NCBI RefSeq assembly: GCF_011007365.1
Contig: NZ_WFKM01000003.1
Coordinates: 62,001-126,000, forward strand
Length of the DNA: 64,000 bases
Direction: 5' to 3'
DNA from: Sphingobacterium sp. xlx-96
GTDB lineage: Bacteria > Bacteroidota > Bacteroidia > Sphingobacteriales > Sphingobacteriaceae
Part shown: piece after piece, positions 1 to 8,429 of the stretch
Position numbering within the stretch: the stretch's first letter is position 1
How the letters are laid out: each line of letters begins with the position of its first letter
Translations under genes and position numbers: made by a program
The notes under the pieces: generated by a model
Database searches by the model: none
What the model was told of the DNA's origin: nothing
The model's input: only the letters and a program-made list of their open reading frames with translations

Positions 1-452
1 GCTTTTTCAGCAAAATAAGCATCATTCAGATAAGTGGCTACCTTGTCTACAGACTCATTTTTTCCACAAAACTTAAGCAACTCAAATACAAAAGCTTTGT
101 TATTTTGATCCTTCAAATTGTCCAACGCCCCCAACAAACCTTTCGCATACTTCTCCCGCAGGGCATCCTTACCGGGTTGCATGACGTAGAAAGCGTAAGA
201 GTTTGTAGCGTATTCGATAGATGCATTATTCCCGCCTTGAGGCTTCAAACCTTGCAACAAAGCAACAACATCATCCGAGTTAAACCCTTCCAATTCTTTC
301 ATCGCTGCCAAAAACTTAGATTGTTCTGCGGCAGGTTGCTGTGCCAGGACATCTGCAATCTTGGTAGCAGTTGTACGGTTAGCAGGCTGTTGTGCATAGG
401 ATGCTGTCTGCAACAACAACAATATAGATATAGTATTAAAAATCTTTTTCAT
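1..452 (-). CDS. Secreted HEAT-repeat-like protein (C-terminus outside window)
   Basis: Reading from an ATG at 452 towards the left edge gives about 150 residues with no stop, so the gene runs out of the window. It begins with a signal peptide (MKKIFNTISILLLLQTASYA) and continues as an alanine- and leucine-rich, apparently all-helical sequence in repeating segments of 30-40 residues, like HEAT/Armadillo solenoids; this fold call is inference. It starts 14 nt after the stop of the Gfo/Idh/MocA gene and is probably co-transcribed with it. Such pairs are common in Bacteroidota sugar-metabolism loci, but no substrate can be deduced here. Confidence 0.6.
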   Translation of the reverse strand, partial: MKKIFNTISILLLLQTASYAQQPANRTTATKIADVLAQQPAAEQSKFLAAMKELEGFNSDDVVALLQGLKPQGGNNASIEYATNSYAFYVMQPGKDALREKYAKGLLGALDNLKDQNNKAFVFELLKFCGKNESVDKVATYLNDAYFAEK

Positions 453-466
453 GTGTTTATTTCAGG

Positions 467-1732
467 TTAAAAAGTCCAAGGACCTCTCATAGGTTGATTG
501 ATCAAACGGTTAGCAGCTTCGTCATTTACAAACTCTTGCTTAGCTGAATCATAATGCAACGTTCTATTAAGGCGCAAAGCAGCCAAGCCTAGATTTACCA
601 ACGTACAAGAATAGTAACCATTCTCTTCGTTAAGGGCAAATTTTTGTCTTGTACGTACGGCTTCGACAAAATCTGTCATTTGCGGGGCTGGATCCGGGTA
701 TTGAGCCAATTTGCGTTCCAAATCAGGAATATCAGAAACAAAACCTCTATACAACTTACCTTTAGGTCCTTCTATATAAGCCTTACCTACTTCTGTTCCT
801 TCTCCATCCAATATAATCTGACAGCCATCCGCATACGTATAAGTGATCTTACGCCAAGTACCCACTGCATCAGCATGTTGCTGAGGCGCGTCCACTTCTA
901 TTTTAACAGGGCTTTCATTATCCTTACCTAAGAAATACTGTACAGGATCCAAATAGTGCTGTCCCATATCACCTAATCCCCCTCCATCATAATCCCAGTA
1001 GCCCCGGAAAGTCGTATGTACCCGATGTGTGCTATAAGGCTTATATGGAGCTGGTCCTAACCACATCTCATAATCCAACTCTTTGGGAGCCTGTTCAACC
1101 GGTAGGTTTTCTTTACCCACCCAGTAAAACTTCCAATCAAAACCTGTATGCTTACTTATAGTAACCTTCAAAGGCCATCCCAACATACCTGTATCAACAA
1201 CTTTCTTGATCTTTTTAACAGGTACATTCATACCGTAAAAATTAGCATCAAAACGGAACCATGTATTCAAACGGAATATATTACCGTGTTGAGCAATGGC
1301 CTCTTTAACCTTTTTACCCTCACCTATGGTTCTTGTCATCGGCTTCTCACACCAAATATCCTTACCCGATCGGGCAGCTTCCAACGCCATTAAACCATGC
1401 CAATGCGGAGGAGTTGCGATATGTACAATATCTACCTCTGGATTGGCAATCAAATCGCGAAAATCGTGATGTTCTTTTACGCCTCCACCCAATGCTTTCT
1501 GCGCTAGAGCCAAGTGTCTCGTATCTACATCACATATGGCGACTGTTTTTGTGCCTGCGTAACCGAAATGTCCACGCCCCATCGACCCAACACCAATCAC
1601 ACCTTTAGTCAGATGATCACTCGGAGCCAAATACCCCTTACCCAATACAAACCGTGGCACAATAGTGAATGCTGCGGCTCCAATCAATGACTTTTTAATA
1701 AAATCACGTCTTGAAGTATGTTGTTTTTCCAT
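467..1732 (-). CDS. Gfo/Idh/MocA-family oxidoreductase with Tat signal
   Basis: NAD(P)-dependent dehydrogenase-like protein of the glucose-fructose oxidoreductase family, 421 aa from the chosen ATG (MEKQHTSRRDFIKK). An upstream in-frame start exists but would put 25 AT-rich-coded residues before the twin-arginine motif. SRRDFIKK followed by a hydrophobic stretch marks Tat export to the periplasm. The Rossmann dinucleotide motif is GVGSMGRGHFGYAG, and the family's EKPMTRT segment (normally EKP) follows a GLMALEAARSGKDIWC stretch. The C-terminal part carries the GGGLGDMGQHYLDPVQYFLG segment. It leads an operon with the HEAT-like gene. The substrate is unknown, probably a sugar derivative. Confidence 0.88.
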   Translation of the reverse strand: MEKQHTSRRDFIKKSLIGAAAFTIVPRFVLGKGYLAPSDHLTKGVIGVGSMGRGHFGYAGTKTVAICDVDTRHLALAQKALGGGVKEHHDFRDLIANPEVDIVHIATPPHWHGLMALEAARSGKDIWCEKPMTRTIGEGKKVKEAIAQHGNIFRLNTWFRFDANFYGMNVPVKKIKKVVDTGMLGWPLKVTISKHTGFDWKFYWVGKENLPVEQAPKELDYEMWLGPAPYKPYSTHRVHTTFRGYWDYDGGGLGDMGQHYLDPVQYFLGKDNESPVKIEVDAPQQHADAVGTWRKITYTYADGCQIILDGEGTEVGKAYIEGPKGKLYRGFVSDIPDLERKLAQYPDPAPQMTDFVEAVRTRQKFALNEENGYYSCTLVNLGLAALRLNRTLHYDSAKQEFVNDEAANRLINQPMRGPWTF

Positions 1733-1869
1733 GTTTATTATGATTATTTTAGGTTCCCAAGATTTAAAGTTAATTGTTTTTTTTAAACAACTCAAATATA
1801 AATACATAAAATTTTTAATAAAGAAAAAACAGCTAATGTATTACGGTTTTTACAAAAAGTCAAAAAGGA

Positions 1870-1899
1870 TTGCGTTCTCATAATTTTTCATTACTTTTG
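1870..1899 (+). promoter_or_regulatory. Candidate Bacteroidota promoter of rplY
   Basis: TTG at 1870-1872 and TACTTTTG at 1892-1899, separated by 19 nt, fit the Bacteroidota housekeeping pattern TTTG-N19/20-TAnnTTTG. Transcription would start near 1906, about 20 nt before the rplY ATG. Confidence 0.6.
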
Positions 1900-1927
1900 C
1901 ACCTCATATTTTAATATTTTAAACAAC

Positions 1928-2527
1928 ATGAAATCAATTGCTATTAGCGGTTCTCTTAGAGAGAGCGTAGGGAAAAGAGATGCAAAAGGATTGCGTTACG
2001 AAGGACAGGTTCCTGCAGTTCTTTATGGAGGAAAAGAACAAACTCACCTTTCTGTATCCGCAGCTGATTTGAAACCAGTTCTTTACACTGCTGATGTTAT
2101 TTTCGTTGAATTGAACATCGACGGTAAAAAAGTAAGAGCTATCGTTCAAGAAGCACAATTCCACCCATTAACAGATCAAGTTACGCACGTTGACTTTTTA
2201 GAGTTATTCGATGACAAAGAAGTATCTGTAAACATCCCAATCAAATTAACAGGAACTTCTCCTGGTGTTAAAATGGGGGGTAAATTAGTTCAAAAATTAC
2301 GTAACCTTCGTGTTAAAGCATTACCTAACAATCTTCCACAAGAGATCGAGGTTCCTATGGAGTCTCTAGAAGTTGGTAAATCTTTCCGCGTGCGCCAAGT
2401 AACATTAGAGAACGCTAAAGTATTAAACAACTCAGACGATACAATCGTTTCAGTAATCATGTCTCGTGCTTTACGTCAAGCAGAGCAAGAAGCAGCGAAA
2501 GCAGCTCAAGGAGGCAAAAAGAAATAA
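1928..2527 (+). CDS. rplY: 50S ribosomal protein L25/Ctc
   Basis: Ribosomal protein of the L25/general stress protein CTC family, which binds 5S rRNA. At 199 aa it is the long two-domain form. The N-terminal 5S-binding domain contains LRESVGKRDAKGLRYEGQVP and VDFLELFDDKEVSVNIPI, and a TL5-like beta domain follows (about residues 100-180). The tail is rich in Ala and Lys (QEAAKAAQGGKKK), usual for the family. The ATG lies just behind a consensus-like promoter, and a terminator hairpin follows the stop, separating it from pth. Confidence 0.97.
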   Translation: MKSIAISGSLRESVGKRDAKGLRYEGQVPAVLYGGKEQTHLSVSAADLKPVLYTADVIFVELNIDGKKVRAIVQEAQFHPLTDQVTHVDFLELFDDKEVSVNIPIKLTGTSPGVKMGGKLVQKLRNLRVKALPNNLPQEIEVPMESLEVGKSFRVRQVTLENAKVLNNSDDTIVSVIMSRALRQAEQEAAKAAQGGKKK

Positions 2528-2560
2528 TTTCGGTATTTAGTACTGAGTATTTATTATAAA

Positions 2561-2590
2561 GAGCATCGGAGATTCCGGTGCTCTTTTTTT
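2561..2590 (+). terminator. Rho-independent terminator after rplY
   Basis: Inverted repeat 2561-2570/2574-2583 (GAGCATCGGA/TCCGGTGCTC, one G-T wobble) with a 3-nt loop, followed by a run of T. Pyrimidine-rich tandem TTTTTACTT words fill the rest of the gap to pth. Confidence 0.85.
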
Positions 2591-2624
2591 TACTTTTCAC
2601 TTTTTACTTTTTACTTTTACAGCC

Positions 2625-3188
2625 ATGAACTATTTGATTGTTGGTCTAGGAAACATCGGACGGGAATATGCAGATACCCGACACAATATTGGTTTTATGG
2701 TAGCAGACGAGTTGGCTAACCAAGCAGGCTCGTCCTGGTCTACGTTAAAACACGCTTACTACACGGAGTTTAAGCAGCGAGGACACAATGTCTATTTGAT
2801 CAAACCGACTACCTATATGAATCTCAGCGGTAAAGCCGTCAATTATTGGATGCAACAACTTAAAGTACCTATACAGAATGTCTTGGTAATCGTCGATGAC
2901 CTAGCTATCCCTTTTGGTTCACTACGTATAAAACCAAAAGGCTCGGCCGCCGGACATAACGGACTAAAGTCCATTGAAGCCCTATGCGGAGGACAAGCCT
3001 ACCCCAGGTTACGTTTTGGCATAGGAGACAACTACCCAAAAGGTAGACAGGTTGATTACGTCTTGGGGCCTTTTGACAAAGAAGAACAAAAAGAGCTGCC
3101 CGCATTGATTGAGCACGCAGTCAAGATGGTCCACAGTTTTGTCCATATCGGGATAGAGTTAACAATGACAAATCTCAATACTAAATGA
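2625..3188 (+). CDS. pth: Peptidyl-tRNA hydrolase
   Basis: Cleaves peptidyl-tRNA released from stalled ribosomes. The 187 aa length is normal for bacterial Pth. The catalytic motif near the N-terminus is GNIGREYADTRHNIGFMV (His in RHNIGF), and the substrate-binding elements TYMNLSGKAV, VIVDDLAIPFGSLRIKPKGS and AAGHNGLKSI are present. It follows rplY, a common pairing in bacteria. Its TGA stop (3186-3188) lies inside a 50-bp perfect palindrome shared with the convergent M56/TonB gene. Confidence 0.97.
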   Translation: MNYLIVGLGNIGREYADTRHNIGFMVADELANQAGSSWSTLKHAYYTEFKQRGHNVYLIKPTTYMNLSGKAVNYWMQQLKVPIQNVLVIVDDLAIPFGSLRIKPKGSAAGHNGLKSIEALCGGQAYPRLRFGIGDNYPKGRQVDYVLGPFDKEEQKELPALIEHAVKMVHSFVHIGIELTMTNLNTK

Positions 3189-3229
3189 CAAAGAGAAGCC
3201 TGTTAACAGGCTTCTCTTTGTCATTTAGT
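3180..3229. terminator. 50-bp perfect palindrome, bidirectional terminator spanning two stop codons
   Basis: The arms 3180-3204 and 3205-3229 are exact reverse complements with no spacer (centre CCTGTTAACAGG). The palindrome holds the TGA of pth on the plus strand and the TGA of the convergent TonB C-terminal fragment on the minus strand, so both reading frames end in Thr-Lys-stop. CTTCTCTTTG supplies only a short U-rich flank. It most likely terminates transcription from both sides. Confidence 0.75.
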
Positions 3230-3493
3230 CAGATCCAACCGGATAGGGAAAGAATATTCTACTCTTACAGGCACACCATCCTTAAGCCCAGGCTTCCACT
3301 TTGGAGCCCTTTTTATCAGATTGACCGCATTTTCACCTGTACCATATCCCAAGTCCCGAGACACATTGATATTGCTTAATGAACCGTCGCTCTCAACGAC
3401 AAAAACCACATAAATTGTCCCCTTTACGCGTGCATCTATTGCTGCTTGAGGATAGGTAAAATTATTACCGACCCATTTTCTAAAAGCATCTAT
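3221..3493 (-). pseudogene. TonB C-terminal domain, cut from the M56 gene by an in-frame TGA
   Basis: Directly after the TGA at 3494-3496, in the same frame, translation continues IDAFRKWVGNNFTYPQAAID and runs about 90 residues to a normal TonB_C end (KWKPGLKDGVPVRVEYSFPI). This is the usual C-terminal domain of Bacteroidota M56/TonB fusion proteins. The only start in this part is a GTG at 3409, which would omit the first third of the domain, so independent expression of a folded domain is unlikely. A single GGA-to-TGA change would explain the break. Sequencing error cannot be excluded. Confidence 0.75.
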
Positions 3494-5245
3494 TCAACCT
3501 TCTGGTTCTGGTTGCGTATCCAATTTCTCAACCGGTTTACCTTTAGCATCCTTTGAAGCAAAACCAATTACAGTAACTTCTTTAATATCATCTTTGTATA
3601 CCTTTTGTTGCTGACCGTAGAATACCCCCCGTTCGTCTTTAGTCGCATTCCGAGACAAGGTCCATGTTCTATTTAACGCCCCTTCTTTTTGTGGAGATAA
3701 TTCATTCGCAATTTTAGTGGTGATAATTACCACACCTTCCTTACCCTTTGTACCGTAAATACTTTCAGCGGATTTATCTTTCAGCACAGAGATACTGTGA
3801 ATGCTGCTAGCCTCTAAAGTTGATAAGTCAAAATCCACAGGCATTTCTCTACCATCAATAACAAATAACGGATTAGCTTTATTCATCTCCCCAACACCAC
3901 GGATAACAACTCGTCCGAGCCCAGACTTTGTGGTGTCAACGGCTCCCAACCTAACTCCACTGACTTTCCCCTGCATTGTTTTCGCCGCCTTACCCGATTT
4001 GCTGACAATTAAGAGAACCCCGTTCTTTCCCTTATCCCCGTACAAAGCCATTGCAGATTTATCCTTCAACACGGTAACACTCTCTATATCATCGGGAGCT
4101 AAATTCTTCATCTCTTCACTCTTCACAGGTACTCCATCCAATACAGTCAATACATCTCCAAATCTCACATCACCCTGTATAAACAGTTGATCCCCATTAG
4201 TTCCTCCTATAGGAAATCCCTTTTCATTAGCTGCCACCTGTAGGGTATCAGCCTTATAAGAGATCCCAACAATTTCATCTTTCAAGGTATCCTGAGCAGA
4301 GACAAGCTGTTCTGTTTTAGATATCGGCAGTACCGCATCCACCGGAATAGCTTGCACTGTTTCCACCAATTCTTCAATTTTTCCTTCAGCATTGCTCACC
4401 GTAAAACTAGCTCCAGCTAAAATCACAATTGGCAATAGAAAAGCATACTTGCTCAACTCAATCTTGGCGGAGCGTCTTTTGTTCATCATCATAATACGCT
4501 TTTTTAAGGTTTTAAAATTAAACTGATTACCGATAGCCACAGTAGCTCCCTGCTTAGTCACCGTCAGCAATGAATATTGATAGGTCTGTCGATCCACTCC
4601 TTTATCCAGCACCTGTTGATCAGTCAGGAATTCCAGATTTTGACGTACAGCTTTGCGCATAAGCCATACGAAGGGGTTATACCAACATCCTATCAATAGT
4701 ATTTCAAACAAAAGAATATCCACCGTGTGAAGGCCTTTCACATGAATATCTTCATGCTTGAAAATATCAAACAGCTCAGGATCCTGATGTTGATCCTGAT
4801 GGATATATATTTTATTGAAAAAAGAAAAGGGAACAATTGGAAACAACACATTCCTAAAAAAATAATGCTGCCACTTTGAGGGCTTAGAATAAACATGTAT
4901 ACGTAATAAGCTGATGAGTTGCATGCTCAACTTCAACAGCAAGATACCAGCTCCTACTGCCAGAGCAGCCAAGAATAAATGTCCAACTGTTAAAATCGAA
5001 ACATCCTGCTCCGGTAGATAGTACTCTACATAATCCAACATCAAAGGAAGATGTATAGCAACATCTTCTTTAAACCAACTATGAATAGCCAAAAATGGAT
5101 AAAATAAAGAATAGCCTCCTCCCACAAAAAGATATACTCTATTCAGTCTGTAAAACGTCAGTTTCCTCAATAGCAAGACGTAGCCTAAAAACACGATAGC
5201 CAACAAGAGGTTGACCTGCAGAATATATGTCAATATACTTTCCAT
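3494..5245 (-). CDS. M56 (BlaR1-like) membrane metallopeptidase with plug-like domains, prematurely ended
   Basis: Membrane sensor protease of the BlaR1/MecR1 family, 583 aa before the stop. Three hydrophobic segments occur at about residues 5-25, 37-56 and 85-114, the zinc motif HEDIH is at 164-168, and a further hydrophobic segment is at about 267-282. Two TonB-receptor plug-like modules follow (about 350-415 and 425-512), each ending in VTVLKDKSA.ALYG or ISVLKDKSAESIYG patterns. The TonB C-terminal domain continues in frame after the TGA. It starts 2 nt after the secreted-protein frame and belongs to the BlaI operon. In BlaR-type systems the peptidase inactivates the repressor upon an envelope signal; the signal here is unknown. 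Confidence 0.85.
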   Translation of the reverse strand: MESILTYILQVNLLLAIVFLGYVLLLRKLTFYRLNRVYLFVGGGYSLFYPFLAIHSWFKEDVAIHLPLMLDYVEYYLPEQDVSILTVGHLFLAALAVGAGILLLKLSMQLISLLRIHVYSKPSKWQHYFFRNVLFPIVPFSFFNKIYIHQDQHQDPELFDIFKHEDIHVKGLHTVDILLFEILLIGCWYNPFVWLMRKAVRQNLEFLTDQQVLDKGVDRQTYQYSLLTVTKQGATVAIGNQFNFKTLKKRIMMMNKRRSAKIELSKYAFLLPIVILAGASFTVSNAEGKIEELVETVQAIPVDAVLPISKTEQLVSAQDTLKDEIVGISYKADTLQVAANEKGFPIGGTNGDQLFIQGDVRFGDVLTVLDGVPVKSEEMKNLAPDDIESVTVLKDKSAMALYGDKGKNGVLLIVSKSGKAAKTMQGKVSGVRLGAVDTTKSGLGRVVIRGVGEMNKANPLFVIDGREMPVDFDLSTLEASSIHSISVLKDKSAESIYGTKGKEGVVIITTKIANELSPQKEGALNRTWTLSRNATKDERGVFYGQQQKVYKDDIKEVTVIGFASKDAKGKPVEKLDTQPEPEG

Positions 5246-5247
5246 AA

Positions 5248-5902
5248 TTAATTTATCACAGTTATCCCTTCAAATGTCGTTCTGATTTCTGAATCCCCGT
5301 AACGCTGCACAATGCGATAAGGGATCATCGATGCCTTATCCACGTAAACACGATATACAAAGTCATATTCCGTCGTCATTTTATCAAATGCAGCACCCAA
5401 GTTTTGGATTCTCCTTTTACCTATGTTGCACACGAATACGTATGCATCTTTTTCCTCTCTAACTTCCCGGATTATATCATCTGTCTCCAAAAGTAAGGGT
5501 ATTACATTGCGTAAGGTTACTAATGAATTATAAAGTGAACTCAATCGCTGTAACTCTAATATGGCCTCGCTCCCACTTCGCTCCTCTACCATTACCCCAG
5601 CCAAGTTTTTCTCCTGGTACTCCTCGTCGGCAAAACAAAATATTCGGTCCCCATCTAAGATTTCGAAGTTAAAACCAAACAGATCCTTATTGAAAAAAAC
5701 AAGCTTTGTCTGCCATTGCTGTTTTGTATAATCTCTAGTACCTGCTCCCATATCCATAATCCAACTCTCTCACCATTTTATATTGAAACTTCCCCACTAC
5801 TATCCGTTCATAAACACGACTTAACAAAGAGTCTACTTCGACAGCGATGGCAGAATTTACACCTAAAAAGACAATTATCACCAACAACTTAACTGGGGCC
5901 AT
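5248..5902 (-). pseudogene. Secreted protein of the BlaI-M56 operon, frameshifted
   Basis: Two overlapping frames look like one gene. The first starts with ATG at 5902, 4 nt after the BlaI stop, and encodes a signal peptide (MAPVKLLVIIVFLGVNSAIA) plus 35 residues before TAG at 5735-5737. The second frame is open from 5769 to TAA at 5248 and encodes about 165 residues without a signal sequence of its own. Removing one G from GGG at 5747-5749 joins them as DYGYGAGTRDYTKQQW. I do not recognise the family; the beta-rich pattern could resemble LolA-like periplasmic proteins, but that is speculation. An ATG at 5757 might still yield a cytoplasmic fragment. Confidence 0.65.
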
Positions 5903-5906
5903 AACA

Positions 5907-6275
5907 TTACGATTTGCCGCTTTTAATCATATCCATGATCTCCTTTAACTCTACTTCCGACAATTTTTCTTCTTTAACAAAGAAAGACACCATTTCTTTA
6001 TAGGAATTACGAAAATAATCGCCAACAAAAGAACTCATATACTTCCCTTTATACTCCTCTTCCAAAATTACCGGTTCATACCGTTTCGCATTTGCATAAC
6101 GCACGGGCTTTACATACCCCTTTCTTTCCAGATTTTTTATTGTTGATGCCAAGGTCGTATAGGGCACAGGCTCCCCTTTCATATTATCCAATATCTCCTT
6201 AATAAAGCCCCCTTTTAGTTGCCACACTGACAACATAGCCTGTTCTTCCTGAATGGTTAACTTCTCTATTTCCAT
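5907..6275 (-). CDS. BlaI/MecI/CopY-family transcriptional repressor
   Basis: Winged-helix repressor of 122 aa. It has the family start (LTIQEEQAMLSVWQLKGGFI), the winged-helix core (TTLASTIKNLERKGYVKPVR) and a C-terminal dimerisation helix. It is the first gene of a three-gene minus-strand operon with a secreted protein and an M56 peptidase, the usual arrangement of a BlaI/BlaR1-type switch. A dyad CTACGA-N5-TCGTAG about 30 nt upstream of its start is a likely autoregulatory operator. In this family the M56 partner relieves repression; here both downstream genes carry apparent lesions. Confidence 0.92.
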   Translation of the reverse strand: MEIEKLTIQEEQAMLSVWQLKGGFIKEILDNMKGEPVPYTTLASTIKNLERKGYVKPVRYANAKRYEPVILEEEYKGKYMSSFVGDYFRNSYKEMVSFFVKEEKLSEVELKEIMDMIKSGKS

Positions 6276-6302
6276 ATTACTAAATACTATTACTACGCAA
6301 TT

Positions 6303-6319
6303 CTACGAAACAATCGTAG
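6303..6319. promoter_or_regulatory. Candidate BlaI-type operator
   Basis: Perfect dyad CTACGA-AACAA-TCGTAG 28 nt upstream of the blaI-like start codon. Further half-sites (CTACG at 6295-6299 and ACTACAATG at 6322-6330) flank it. BlaI/CopY proteins bind TACA/TGTA- or CTACG/CGTAG-like dyads, so autoregulation is the natural reading; it is not demonstrated by the sequence alone. Confidence 0.55.
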
Positions 6320-6532
6320 CAACTACAATGTTTTTTTGTTTTTTTTATAAAGCGTAGGCCCTGCAGCTTATTAATAATAAAAAATAAATAAATGACTGAA
6401 TTGGATATGTAACAAAAGCCGGATCAGTGAAAATTTTGCAATTTTTACCAATAAATGTCATTTAAAAATTAAACTATGGATTATTTTGTCATTCATTTTT
6501 ATATTTTTGTGAATACACATAAAATTTTGATT

Positions 6533-7819
6533 ATGTCTGAAACAGCATCCTTTACTTTAAATGGCAAAACACTTGAATTTCCTGTTATCACAGGAACTGA
6601 AAATGAAAAAGCTATTGATATTTCAAAACTAAGAGATCAATCAGGATATATTACCATAGATCCTGGATTCAAAAATACAGGCGCAGCTAAAAGTGCAATT
6701 ACCTTTTTAGATGGTGAAAAAGGGATATTAAAGTACCGCGGTTACAAAATTGAAGATTTAGCAGAAAAATCCACCTTTTTAGAGGTTGCTTATTTATTAA
6801 TTTTCGGAAACCTTCCTTCTAAAGAGGTACTGGAGCAATTCAGGACAGATATCAAACAACAGATGATGGTACACGAAGACATGAAAATGTTTTTCGCTGG
6901 ATTTCCGTCAAAATCACACCCTATGGGACAGCTATCCTGTCTAGTAGGTGCACTATCCGCTTTTTATCCAGAATCTCTAAACCCGAATCAATCGGAAGAG
7001 GAAGAATACAAGACGATCATCAACTTACTGGGCAAAATGCCAACTATCGTATCTTGGATTCAAAAGAAATCACTAGGCCATCCTGTAGTATACCCAAAGA
7101 AAGATCTAGGATACATCGACAACTTCATGAATATGATTTTTGGCGAGGTAAATTGCGATAAAATATTTGACGAGGCGGTATTAGACGCCATGCGAGTTTT
7201 GTTGATCCTTCATGCTGACCACGAACAAAACTGTTCAACATCCACTGTCCGTATCGTGGGATCATCCAACGCGAACTTATACGCGTCAGTGTCTGCAGGT
7301 ATCAATGCTTTATGGGGTCCCCTTCACGGTGGTGCTAACCAAGCGGTGATCGAGATGTTAGAGGACATCAAAAATGATGGCGGTGATGTAGAAAAATACC
7401 TAGCAAAAGCAAAAGATAAAAACGACCCTTTCCGTCTAATGGGCTTTGGCCACCGGGTGTACAAAAACTTTGACCCACGTGCCAAAATTATTAAAAAGGC
7501 TGCCGATGATGTGCTAGAGAAGCTAGGCGTAAAAGATCCAGTCTTAGATATTGCTAAAGGACTGGAAGCGGCGGCACTAAGCGATCAGTACTTTATTGAC
7601 AGAAAATTATATCCAAACGTTGACTTTTATTCCGGTATCATTTATCGCGCGTTAGGATTTAAATCAGATATGTTTACGGTATTATTTGCTTTAGGCCGTC
7701 TTCCGGGATGGATCGCACAATGGAAAGAAATGCGTGATAATAAAGAACCTATTGGACGTCCAAGACAAGTTTATACAGGCGAGACAGACCGTCAGTATAT
7801 AGACCTCGACAAACGATAA
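6533..7819 (+). CDS. gltA: Citrate synthase
   Basis: Condenses acetyl-CoA and oxaloacetate, the entry step of the TCA cycle. The protein is 428 aa from ATG 6533 (MSETASFTLNGKTLEF); the frame is open from 6476 but that upstream ATG precedes a likely -7 element (TATTTTTG at 6502-6509) and adds a non-homologous hydrophobic stretch. Catalytic regions are visible: the LHGGANQAVIEML histidine, GFGHRVYKNFDPRA, and the aspartate in PNVDFYSGIIYRALG. It belongs to the hexameric type I family. It is monocistronic and ends at a bidirectional terminator. Confidence 0.97.
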   Translation: MSETASFTLNGKTLEFPVITGTENEKAIDISKLRDQSGYITIDPGFKNTGAAKSAITFLDGEKGILKYRGYKIEDLAEKSTFLEVAYLLIFGNLPSKEVLEQFRTDIKQQMMVHEDMKMFFAGFPSKSHPMGQLSCLVGALSAFYPESLNPNQSEEEEYKTIINLLGKMPTIVSWIQKKSLGHPVVYPKKDLGYIDNFMNMIFGEVNCDKIFDEAVLDAMRVLLILHADHEQNCSTSTVRIVGSSNANLYASVSAGINALWGPLHGGANQAVIEMLEDIKNDGGDVEKYLAKAKDKNDPFRLMGFGHRVYKNFDPRAKIIKKAADDVLEKLGVKDPVLDIAKGLEAAALSDQYFIDRKLYPNVDFYSGIIYRALGFKSDMFTVLFALGRLPGWIAQWKEMRDNKEPIGRPRQVYTGETDRQYIDLDKR

Positions 7820-7823
7820 CAAT

Positions 7824-7858
7824 TAAAAAAGGCAGAAATTCAAGTTTCTGCCTTTTTT
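7824..7858. terminator. Bidirectional terminator between gltA and hslR
   Basis: Stem 7831-7838/7845-7852 (GGCAGAAA/TTTCTGCC) with a 6-nt loop, flanked by A-tract on the left and T-tract on the right, so it can act on both converging transcripts. It abuts the TAA of the minus-strand gene at 7857-7859. Confidence 0.88.
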
Positions 7859-8270
7859 AATTGTTATCAGCCTCTTCCCACCATTCGCTACTTTGAAGCC
7901 CATCAATCTCTCGACGATCACGCTTTGTTGGTCTTCCAGCACCGCGATCACGCTTCAAGACTGGTGCATGAAAGGTGGATTTAAATCCATAGGTATCCTC
8001 AAGAGGTGTCTGATCGGAATAATGAGCAGCTGCAATTTTAGCATCACCCCTTCGTTCCAGCAATCCTGTAACCAAAATCACCTTACGCTCAATCCCCTTC
8101 TGAATGCTATAGGTTTCCCCAACTTTGACAATATAAGAAGCCTTAACATTGGCGCCATTCAATTTAACACGCCCAGCCTTACAAGCCTCAGTTGCTAGGC
8201 TACGCGTCTTAAATAGACGAATAGCCCATAAATATTTATCAATACGTAGTTTTTCATTTTCACCTGCCAT
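7857..8270 (-). CDS. S4-domain RNA-binding protein, Hsp15-like
   Basis: Small RNA-binding protein of 137 aa, related to Hsp15/HslR, which binds free 50S subunits carrying peptidyl-tRNA. The S4 domain fills the N-terminal half (LRIDKYLWAIRLFKTRSLAT and AGRVKLNGANVKASYIVKVG). The C-terminal tail is basic (LKRDRGAGRPTKRDRREID), typical of the family. I chose ATG 8270; the frame extends to 8366 but the extra residues do not fit the family. It is divergent from dapD. Confidence 0.9.
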   Translation of the reverse strand: MAGENEKLRIDKYLWAIRLFKTRSLATEACKAGRVKLNGANVKASYIVKVGETYSIQKGIERKVILVTGLLERRGDAKIAAAHYSDQTPLEDTYGFKSTFHAPVLKRDRGAGRPTKRDRREIDGLQSSEWWEEADNN

Positions 8271-8429
8271 AAAACAAAAATACCGCTTTTCTAACAAAAA
8301 AGAAATCTCCCTCGAACTGCTGTAAAGCCAGTAAGCAACATCGTACACCAAATTGATAGATTGCAAATTAAAAAAAACCTACAATCCGGACTCAATCCCA
8401 TCATTCCTAGCGAATAATTACGCTAGTCA

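Noticed and set aside
3494..3496. UGA as a selenocysteine codon in the M56 protein
   Set aside because: No selenocysteine machinery is visible, the residue at this place in relatives is expected to be Gly, and the position is a linker rather than a redox site.
6476..6532. Longer start for citrate synthase
   Set aside because: The extra 19 residues are hydrophobic, unlike the family, and overlap the likely promoter element at 6502-6509.
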